Source: Candidatus Aenigmatarchaeota archaeon (GTDB lineage: Archaea; Aenigmatarchaeota; Aenigmatarchaeia; QMZP01; QMZT01). Taken from it: a DNA stretch of 10,294 bases. Shown here piece after piece: positions 5,924 through 10,294 of the stretch. The translations under genes and the position numbers were made by a program. The notes below the pieces were generated by a model. That model was not told the origin of the DNA. It was given only the letters and a program-made list of their open reading frames with translations, and ran no database searches. The stretch lies in the NCBI GenBank assembly GCA_023128965.1, contig JAGMCY010000133.1, positions 1 to 10,294 of the forward strand, read 5' to 3'. Numbering within the stretch: the stretch's first letter is position 1; the number at the start of each line of letters is the position of its first letter.

Positions 5924-6988
5924 ATGAAAAAGATACGAGAAGGGAAAGCGGAGGTTTTCGTTCCATCCGAGTCCCTGACGAAAAAAAGCGAGACCTTTTA
6001 CAATCCCGGTATGGAACACCAAAGGAACGTAACCATCGCTTGCCTTAGGCTCGCGAAACCAAAGGAAGTTCTAGACCCTCTGGCAGCGACAGGGATCCGG
6101 GGTATAAGAATATTGAAAGAAGTGGAAGGTGTTGAAAATGTCGTTTTCAATGACCGAAACCCAACGGCTGTAAAATACATCGAAAAGAACCTCAGGCTCA
6201 ACAAGATCCAGAAAAGGTGTTACGAAATACACGGGAAGAACGCTAATGTTCTTTTCCTAGAAGACAAAAGATACGATTACGTTGATATAGATCCGTTCGG
6301 CTCGCCTGTAAAATTCTTCCCTGATGTCACGCATGCCCTCAAGAAAGATTCCCTTCTGGGGGTGACAGCAACCGATTCAGGGGCGCTTGCGGGGAAGTTC
6401 GCGAAAGCGTGCTTCAGGAGGTATGGGGTTTTCGTTGGGAAAACGGATTTTCCAAAAGAGCTCGGTGTTCGTGTCCTGATAACCTCGATCCTCCAAAATC
6501 TAGCGCAACACGATCTGACTTTCGAGCCTTTGTATTCGCACGCAAACCATTATTTCAGGACGATAGGTTTGGTTAAATCTAAACCTGATAAAAACCTTTC
6601 GAAAATCCGGATGGTTTCATATTGCCCGAAATGCCATTCGAAAGTTATAGGGATCGAAAGCGAATGCGAAAACTGCAAGGGAAAAACGGATGTTCTCGGC
6701 CCCCTCTGGACAGGGAAAATACAGGACAAGGATTTCTGTCTAAAACTCCTTTCGAAATTCGAGTTCGTGAGGAAAAAGGAGATCGTGCTCTGCTTGGAGG
6801 AAATAGACTTCCCATTCTATTACGATCTCCACCAGATAGCGAGATCGCTTAAAACGAGCTCGCCGAAAATAGAAAGCGTTATCGAAGACCTGCGAAAGAG
6901 GGGGTTCAAGGCTTCGAGGACGCATTTGTGTGCGACAGGGGTGAAAACGAACGCGGGTGTGAAGTGGATTCTGGAATTATTAAAGTAA
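5924..6988 (+). CDS. trm1: tRNA (guanine(26)-N2)-dimethyltransferase Trm1
   Basis: This enzyme uses S-adenosylmethionine to make m2G/m2,2G at G26 of tRNA. The 354-residue protein is of normal archaeal length. The N-terminal class I methyltransferase shows DPLAATGIRGIR (51-62), an acidic loop FNDRNP (75-80), the catalytic-site motif DIDPFGSP (121-128) and VTATDSGALAG (147-157). The C-terminal part has a four-cysteine zinc site, C234/C237 and C248/C251, followed by LGPLW, as in archaeal Trm1. The open frame extends upstream through tRNA-Phe, but the ATG at 5924 gives the expected N-terminus (EGKAEVFVP) and has a TATA box at the right distance. The stop is two bases from the convergent stop of the next gene. 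Confidence 0.96.
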   Translation: MKKIREGKAEVFVPSESLTKKSETFYNPGMEHQRNVTIACLRLAKPKEVLDPLAATGIRGIRILKEVEGVENVVFNDRNPTAVKYIEKNLRLNKIQKRCYEIHGKNANVLFLEDKRYDYVDIDPFGSPVKFFPDVTHALKKDSLLGVTATDSGALAGKFAKACFRRYGVFVGKTDFPKELGVRVLITSILQNLAQHDLTFEPLYSHANHYFRTIGLVKSKPDKNLSKIRMVSYCPKCHSKVIGIESECENCKGKTDVLGPLWTGKIQDKDFCLKLLSKFEFVRKKEIVLCLEEIDFPFYYDLHQIARSLKTSSPKIESVIEDLRKRGFKASRTHLCATGVKTNAGVKWILELLK

Positions 6989-6990
6989 GA

Positions 6991-7401
6991 TTAGATGGTA
7001 AGTAAAGCTTTGTAACTAAGCTCTTTTCTCGATTCATTTCTGTATTTTTTCCATCTATTCTCTTCACATATAACTAACGCAGAACCTGGTTCACCTACTA
7101 TGGCTACTTTCCCTCCAATTCTAATTCTAGCATATTCCCCCAAGTTACCAGAGAGGTTTATTCTTCTCTTTTTATCTAATTTGCAATCATCCGTCATGGA
7201 AACTTTAAATAGATAAGTCCAGTCTTTGTCATCGACTACTGGTTTATCTTTTTCGGTTACTATTAACGCTTCATAAGTTTTGTCCTTTCCTATGACCAAA
7301 CCACCAAACAATTTAAGTTCTTTCCCATACAATTCTTTTGCTAGTTTAGGTGGTATAGTTATTCTCCCGTCACCATCTACACGACTAAAACGTTCTACCA
7401 T
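6991..7401 (-). CDS. MraZ-like double SpoVT/AbrB-domain protein, 136 aa
   Basis: Probably a DNA-binding transcription regulator. It has two swapped-hairpin AbrB-like halves: residues 5-20 (FSRVDGDGRITIPPKL, with D9-x3-R13) and residues 73-110 (LDKKRRINLSGNLGEYARI, with D76-x3-R80, then KVAIVGEPGSALVI). Two DxxxR motifs, the LGEYARI segment and a following ENRWKKY (about 114-120) are the layout of bacterial MraZ, whose usual length is a little greater. MraZ controls the division/cell-wall cluster in bacteria; no such genes are here. The gene follows tfb by 45 bases with its own TATA-like box (7431-7446) and a GTGAT Shine-Dalgarno core. Its codons are AT-rich and its start context matches the 78-aa gene at 4925. 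A generic archaeal AbrB regulator or antitoxin-like protein is the alternative. Confidence 0.7.
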   Translation of the reverse strand: MVERFSRVDGDGRITIPPKLAKELYGKELKLFGGLVIGKDKTYEALIVTEKDKPVVDDKDWTYLFKVSMTDDCKLDKKRRINLSGNLGEYARIRIGGKVAIVGEPGSALVICEENRWKKYRNESRKELSYKALLTI

Positions 7402-7411
7402 ACAATCACTT
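7398..7411 (-). repeat. 14-base start context, copy 2
   Basis: On the minus strand this is AAGTGATTGTATGG, identical to 4922-4935. It comprises the GTGAT ribosome-binding core, the spacer and the start codon of the MraZ-like gene. Confidence 0.6.
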
Positions 7412-7446
7412 GACCATTTAATATGAAAATAGAAATTTAAATAAAT

Positions 7447-8397
7447 CTATTCTATTATTTCCTCTTCTTCCCTGACCTTTTCCTCGACTTCGTCCTTTAT
7501 TCCGAGTCTTTCGATAATCTCTTTGTAACGGTTTCTTATCGTAACTTCTGTAACGCCGATCGCGTCCGCGACCTCTCTCTGCGTTTTTTTCTTCCCTGCG
7601 AGAACAGCCGCGATGTAGAGCGCTGCGGCCGCCACGCCTATCGGTCCCTTGCCGCTCGTGACATCATGCTTGGTTGCCTTGTCAAGGATCTTCACTGCCT
7701 TCACCTGGATCAATTCATCCAGACCGAGAAGCGAACCGAACCTCGGGATGTAATCCTGGGGCTTCGCGGGAAGTATTCGGATGTCGAGTTTTCTTGCGAT
7801 ATACCTGTATGTTTTCCCGATATCCCTCTTGGCAATGCCCGAAGCCTTTGAGATCTCGTCAAGCGTTCTCGGCGCTCCTTCCTCGCGGCACGTGGTGTAC
7901 AGCAAGGCTGCGATTATCGATTCTGTCGAACGCCCGCGAACAAGTCCTCTCTCAACCGCTTTTTCATAGAGTTTCGCGACCTTCTCATGTACTGCCTGGG
8001 AAAGAGCGAGATAAGAAATCAGCCTCTGGAGCTCGGAGAAAGCAAAAGAAAGGTTCCGATCCTTCGATTTGATAAGTCTTTTGTGCCACTTTGAAAGCCT
8101 GTAGTATTGGGCGCGCTTCTTCGGGGCGACCTTGAACAATTCGCCCCTCCCCTTTCCTATTTCAGTCGTAATTCCCTGGTCGTGCTTCGTAACGGTTAAG
8201 GGAGCACCTGTCCTGACCCTTCTCGACCTCTGGCTGTCATCAAACGCCCTCCATTCCTGGGTTGTGTCAATCATGGAAGAATCAATAACCAGACCACAGC
8301 TAGAGCATACCATCTCTCCCCTTGAGGGATCGTATTTTAGATTGGATGATTTGCATTCAGGGCATTTTCGCTTTTTTTCATCCTCTTTCGGAACCAT
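7447..8397 (-). CDS. tfb: Transcription initiation factor B (TFB, TFIIB homolog)
   Basis: TFB joins TBP at the TATA box, reads the BRE and recruits RNA polymerase. The 316-residue protein has a normal archaeal layout: an N-terminal zinc ribbon with C12/C15 and C31/C34 (KCPECKSSN and VCSSCGLVI), a B-reader/B-finger segment (EWRAFDDSQRSRRVRTG, then DQGITTEIG), and two cyclin-like repeats at about 115-200 and 212-298. The second carries GPIGVAAAALYIA and a helix-turn-helix (TQREVADAIGVTEVTIRNRYKE) that would contact the BRE. The C-terminus is unusually acidic (EEKVREEEEIIE). The start is backed by a GGGAG Shine-Dalgarno site (8402-8406) and minus-strand TATA-like boxes upstream. Transcription is divergent from aIF5A. 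Confidence 0.97.
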   Translation of the reverse strand: MVPKEDEKKRKCPECKSSNLKYDPSRGEMVCSSCGLVIDSSMIDTTQEWRAFDDSQRSRRVRTGAPLTVTKHDQGITTEIGKGRGELFKVAPKKRAQYYRLSKWHKRLIKSKDRNLSFAFSELQRLISYLALSQAVHEKVAKLYEKAVERGLVRGRSTESIIAALLYTTCREEGAPRTLDEISKASGIAKRDIGKTYRYIARKLDIRILPAKPQDYIPRFGSLLGLDELIQVKAVKILDKATKHDVTSGKGPIGVAAAALYIAAVLAGKKKTQREVADAIGVTEVTIRNRYKEIIERLGIKDEVEEKVREEEEIIE

Positions 8398-8413
8398 TTT
8401 ACTCCCTTAAAGT

Positions 8414-8442
8414 GATTATATAAGTCTAAACGTTAATATATC
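8414..8442 (-). promoter_or_regulatory. tfb promoter region with two TATA-like boxes
   Basis: On the minus strand, CTTATATAATC (8414-8424) and GATATATTAA (8433-8442) are both possible TATA boxes for tfb. The nearer one would give an essentially leaderless mRNA. The farther one would leave a short leader that includes the GGGAG site at 8402-8406. Confidence 0.45.
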
Positions 8443-8490
8443 TTTGGTTTACTCCTTTATAAAGATTTCTATAGTTTAGTGTATATTTAT

Positions 8491-8535
8491 ACTTTTAAAC
8501 AGTGGTTACAAGCCCTTATGGACAATATTTATTTA
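8491..8535 (+). promoter_or_regulatory. aIF5A promoter region
   Basis: ACTTTTAAACA (8491-8501) and an ATATTTATTTATG-like stretch (about 8525-8536) are TATA-like. The first would start RNA close to 8518-8522, where a short ORF begins. The second would give a leader of about 25-30 bases with an AAGG-type Shine-Dalgarno site (8571-8574) before the ATG at 8581. Confidence 0.4.
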
Positions 8536-8571
8536 TGGCAACAACACAATAATACTAAATTAAAGTTTTGA
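8518..8571 (+). CDS. Possible 17-codon upstream ORF before aIF5A
   Basis: ATG at 8518 opens 17 codons (MDNIYLWQQHNNTKLKF) ending in TGA at 8569-8571, ten bases before the aIF5A ATG. It lies about 23 bases from the centre of the TATA-like box at 8491-8501, so it could be translated as a leaderless uORF. Its AT-rich sequence could equally be chance. Confidence 0.2.
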   Translation: MDNIYLWQQHNNTKLKF

Positions 8572-8580
8572 AGGTTGGTT

Positions 8581-8970
8581 ATGACTGAAAAGGTAGGGGA
8601 AGTGAAAGATCTTAAAGTCGGGTCGTACGTCATGATAGGTGACGAGCCCTGTAAGGTTGTTAAGATAACAAAATCAAAACCAGGGAAACACGGCTCAACA
8701 AAAGCGAGGGTAGAGGCGGTCGGGATTTTCGACAACAAGAAAAGAACGCTCCTGAAGCCGACTTCAGCTTCCTGCCAAATACCTATAATTCTGAAAAAGG
8801 GTGCACAGGTCATTTCCATAACAGGGAATATCGCTCAACTTATGGACCTGGGGGATTATTCAATGTTCGAGGTAGAGATCCCGGAGGATTTGAAAGAGAA
8901 GATCCATCCTGGCGGGGAGGTCGAGTATTGGGAAATAAGGAACAGGAAGATGATAAAACAGGCGAAGTAA
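8581..8970 (+). CDS. eif5A: Translation factor aIF5A (hypusine-containing)
   Basis: aIF5A helps the ribosome through difficult peptide bonds and is modified to (deoxy)hypusine. The 129-residue protein has the N-terminal SH3-like domain with the modification loop KSKPGKHGSTKAR, where K36 is the expected modified lysine, and a C-terminal OB fold (QVISITGNIAQLMDLGDYSMFEVEIPEDL). The ATG at 8581 is preferred over a TTG at 8575 because it gives the standard N-terminus and has an AAGG-type Shine-Dalgarno site about six bases before it. It is followed by an agmatinase-family gene on the same strand, which fits supply of the polyamine used for hypusine. Confidence 0.97.
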   Translation: MTEKVGEVKDLKVGSYVMIGDEPCKVVKITKSKPGKHGSTKARVEAVGIFDNKKRTLLKPTSASCQIPIILKKGAQVISITGNIAQLMDLGDYSMFEVEIPEDLKEKIHPGGEVEYWEIRNRKMIKQAK

Positions 8971-8975
8971 AACCT

Positions 8976-8988
8976 TATTTTTAAATCC
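8976..8988 (+). promoter_or_regulatory. TATA-like box for ureohydrolase gene
   Basis: TATTTTTAAATCC, just after the aIF5A stop, is centred about 26 bases before the ATG at 9008. The gene probably has its own leaderless start besides possible read-through from aIF5A. Confidence 0.5.
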
Positions 8989-9007
8989 CTGAAATAATTT
9001 AGAGAAT

Positions 9008-9808
9008 ATGCTTTACTTGAAGCGCACGTTTGACTACGAATACCCGCTGGGGGAAGCGGATGTCGTTCTGATCGGGATACCCTGGGATTTCTCCCAGACA
9101 GGTTTCCCGACAAGGTACGGTCCTTTGTTCATACGGGAGGCTTTGCGTAATCTTGTTGGGTATGATCCGGAAACGAAAACGAATGTATTCGAGAAATACA
9201 AGTTCTGCGATCTGGGAGATATCGAGGTGGTTCCTGGAAACTGGAAATTAACGGAGGAAAGGATATCTGATACGATAAAATCAGTTTTCGAGGAAAACCC
9301 GAAGGTTTTCCCGGTATTTTTGGGAGGAGACCATCTGATAAGTTTGGGCGTGCTCAACTCCCTGAAAAATCTCCACCCCAAATTAACCGTTGTGGACTTC
9401 GATGCGCACAGGGATCTCATGAAGGAATTTCTTGGAGAGAAGTATTCGCACTTCACCTGGGCCTACCATGCCTTGAAATTTTCCGAAATCGTTCAGATCG
9501 GCGTTCGCTCTTTCACGAAAGAGGAGGAGGAAGCTTCGAAAAAATTCAGGATAAAAAACGATTTGAAAAACGTCAAGAATCCTGTTTATTTGACAATAGA
9601 CCTCGATGTTCTGAAAACGAATGATGTGGGGACGCCGGAACCCGGAGGGATGAGTTTCGAAGGAATAACGAAAATTTTGAAACAGGCATGCAGGAACGAA
9701 TTAATCGGTATGGACATTGTTGAATCCGCAGCGATGAAAATAAATTCTGAAAGTTCTTTAATTGCTGCGAATTTGATAAAAAAGGCTCTGGCTTTTTGGA
9801 AGAAATAA
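9008..9808 (+). CDS. speB: Agmatinase/arginase-family ureohydrolase (probable agmatinase)
   Basis: Probably hydrolyses agmatine, or N1-aminopropylagmatine, to the polyamine plus urea. The 266-residue protein is slightly short for the family. All six manganese ligands are recognisable: H109 in GGDHLIS, D132/H134/D136 in DFDAHRD, and D198/D200 in TIDLDVL. SHFT (147-150) matches the usual SHGT loop, and E239 in DIVESA matches the guanidinium-binding Glu. After DLDVL the family's DP and following loop are changed: KTNDVGTPEPGG replaces the usual longer stretch, about three residues shorter, so substrate preference may differ. Adjacency to aIF5A supports a polyamine role. The substrate is inferred, not shown. 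Confidence 0.88.
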   Translation: MLYLKRTFDYEYPLGEADVVLIGIPWDFSQTGFPTRYGPLFIREALRNLVGYDPETKTNVFEKYKFCDLGDIEVVPGNWKLTEERISDTIKSVFEENPKVFPVFLGGDHLISLGVLNSLKNLHPKLTVVDFDAHRDLMKEFLGEKYSHFTWAYHALKFSEIVQIGVRSFTKEEEEASKKFRIKNDLKNVKNPVYLTIDLDVLKTNDVGTPEPGGMSFEGITKILKQACRNELIGMDIVESAAMKINSESSLIAANLIKKALAFWKK

Positions 9809-9810
9809 AA

Positions 9811-9822
9811 AATTTTAAATAC
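9811..9822 (+). promoter_or_regulatory. TATA-like box for lysine-rich microprotein
   Basis: AATTTTAAATAC starts two bases after the ureohydrolase stop. The expected RNA start is near 9842, leaving an AT-rich leader of about 40 bases that ends in a strong Shine-Dalgarno site. Confidence 0.45.
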
Positions 9823-9870
9823 TACTTTGTGTTAATAATAATTAAAATAAAATTTAGAATTTTTTAATTA

Positions 9871-9878
9871 GGAGGGTG
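9871..9878 (+). promoter_or_regulatory. Strong Shine-Dalgarno site for lysine-rich microprotein
   Basis: GGAGGGTG lies five bases before the ATG at 9884 and resembles the anti-16S core GGAGGTG. It is among the strongest ribosome-binding sites in the window, which argues that the tiny ORF behind it is a real, highly translated gene. Confidence 0.7.
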
Positions 9879-9883
9879 TTAAG

Positions 9884-9946
9884 ATGGCAAAGAAAAAAGC
9901 GAAGAGGAAAACGAAGAAGAAAGCAAAGAAGAAGAGAAAGAAATAA
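9884..9946 (+). CDS. Lysine-rich 20-residue microprotein
   Basis: The ORF encodes 20 residues: Met, then three Ala, one Thr and fifteen Lys or Arg, arranged as KKKA/KRKT/KKKA/KKKRKK-like blocks. It resembles a histone H1-type or nucleolar basic tail. Support for a real gene is its own TATA-like box (9811-9822), a strong Shine-Dalgarno site five bases upstream and a clean stop, all placed in an otherwise empty gap. Such a chain would be disordered and bind nucleic acid, either DNA compaction or ribosomal RNA; this is inference. It lacks the Trp and RRLKRKRRKM-like pattern of ribosomal protein eL41, the obvious alternative among tiny basic proteins. Its reading frame continues past the stop into an acidic stretch. 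Confidence 0.65.
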   Translation: MAKKKAKRKTKKKAKKKRKK

Positions 9947-9955
9947 AGATCTCAG

Positions 9956-10024
9956 GTGATTTGCCTGTTCTTTGATGAGGAAGAGGACATTCCGGAAGGG
10001 TGGGATGAAGACGAAAATTCATAG
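9956..10024 (+). CDS. Possible acidic micro-ORF, 22 codons
   Basis: This frame begins at a GTG and encodes a short hydrophobic start (ICLFF) followed by a very acidic tail (DEEEDIPEGWDEDENS). It lies three codons after the stop of the lysine-rich microprotein and in the same frame. No convincing ribosome-binding site precedes the GTG; the best nearby core, AGGTGAT (9954-9960), overlaps it. That core could instead serve an ATG at 9975 in another frame, encoding a 30-residue basic peptide. It may be a second coupled microprotein, a read-through extension or non-coding. Confidence 0.3.
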   Translation: MICLFFDEEEDIPEGWDEDENS

Positions 10025-10041
10025 GAAGATTTTTAAAAAAA

Positions 10042-10294
10042 TTAATCCTCTTCTTTCTTTTTTATAATTTCGCTAGTTTTGTATCCTTTCAGGACTTCCT
10101 TTATCCTTATAACTTCGCAATCAATTCCGCTTTTTATCAGCATTTTTCTCAGTTCCTTCTCGCTCATTTTCTGGTCGTGCCCCAAGACGATAACATCAGG
10201 TTTCTCCTTGCGAACGATCTTCATGAAATCCACTTCATCCCCTATGACAACTTTATCAGCGATTCCGATGGCTTCGAGGTTCTTCTTTCTTATT
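10042..10294 (-). CDS. ribL: FAD synthase RibL-like nucleotidyltransferase, C-terminal part (5' end outside window)
   Basis: The frame is open to the right edge, giving about 83 residues of the C-terminal half of a cytidylyltransferase-fold protein. Visible family features are KVVIGDE (the VxxG strand), then RKEKPDVIVLGHDQ, matching the PDVIVLGxDQ segment of archaeal RibL-type FAD synthases, and a C-terminal SGIDCEVIRIKE, which carries a cysteine, followed by KTSEIIKKKEED. The N-terminal HxGH motif would lie outside the window. RibL transfers AMP from ATP to FMN to make FAD. Other members of the family (glycerol-3-phosphate cytidylyltransferase or bifunctional HldE-type enzymes) share the PD-x4-G-x-DQ pattern, so substrate assignment is moderate. 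An in-frame GTG at 10233 is internal. Confidence 0.78.
   Translation of the reverse strand, partial: IRKKNLEAIGIADKVVIGDEVDFMKIVRKEKPDVIVLGHDQKMSEKELRKMLIKSGIDCEVIRIKEVLKGYKTSEIIKKKEED

Noticed and set aside
7666..8072. Open frames on the + strand opposite tfb
   Set aside because: They are antisense to a clear TFB gene, have no ribosome-binding site and give no recognisable protein.
9884..9946. Ribosomal protein eL41
   Set aside because: Similar size and charge, but it lacks the Trp residues and the Arg-rich RRLKRKRRK-like core; it is mostly Lys and Ala.
9975..10067. 30-codon basic ORF starting at ATG 9975 in another frame
   Set aside because: An AGGTGAT core lies 14 bases upstream, longer than ideal, and the ORF runs into the 3' end of the convergent RibL-like gene. 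Kept only as an alternative to the acidic ORF.
1..10294. CRISPR array, rRNA genes, insertion sequences
   Set aside because: No regularly spaced repeats, no rRNA-like stretches and no transposase-like protein were seen.

Overview
The window is archaeal. It encodes TFB, topoisomerase VI A and B, aIF1A, aIF5A with a hypusine loop, a Dim2/Pno1-type KH protein, archaeal Trm1 and the end of an archaeal-type (RibL-like) FAD synthase. Both tRNA genes carry introns and neither encodes CCA. Most genes have a TATA-like box about 24-28 bases before the ATG, which implies leaderless mRNAs; a few use Shine-Dalgarno sites. The lineage cannot be fixed from this alone. Very small genes and an intron in the T-loop of a tRNA would fit an uncultivated or DPANN-type archaeon, but that is inference.

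Layout. 1-1222: C-terminal part of a probably secreted protein with a LamG-like segment. 1254-4685: an information-processing cluster on the + strand (aIF1A, KH protein, top6B, top6A), with an ATGA overlap between KH and top6B and a 143-base overlap between top6B and top6A. 4689-5725: a patch of small genes around tRNA-Asn(GUU), namely an AT-rich minus-strand orphan, a 90-residue Cys/His protein and an 81-residue protein with one hydrophobic stretch. 5781-6988: tRNA-Phe(GAA), interrupted by a 38-base intron in its T-loop, followed by trm1. 6991-8397 on the minus strand: tfb, followed by an AT-rich gene for a double AbrB/MraZ-like DNA-binding protein. 8581-9808: aIF5A and an agmatinase-family ureohydrolase. 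9884-10024: a 20-residue lysine-rich microprotein gene, followed in the same frame by a possible acidic micro-ORF. 10042-10294: the 3' part of the RibL-like gene on the minus strand.

How the genes fit together. aIF1A and the KH protein belong to translation initiation and small-subunit maturation, and their usual archaeal partner RIO1 is not between them. Top6A and Top6B form one heterotetrameric type IIB topoisomerase. Trm1 dimethylates G26, and both tRNAs here have G26. The ureohydrolase probably supplies polyamine precursor for the hypusine of the neighbouring aIF5A.

The most unusual items are the T-loop intron in tRNA-Phe, the lysine-rich microprotein with an in-frame acidic ORF behind its stop, an MraZ-like double-AbrB protein in an archaeon, the long top6B/top6A overlap, and an 8-base motif (AAGTGATT) found six times between 4.9 and 8.4 kb, twice inside an identical 14-base start context.
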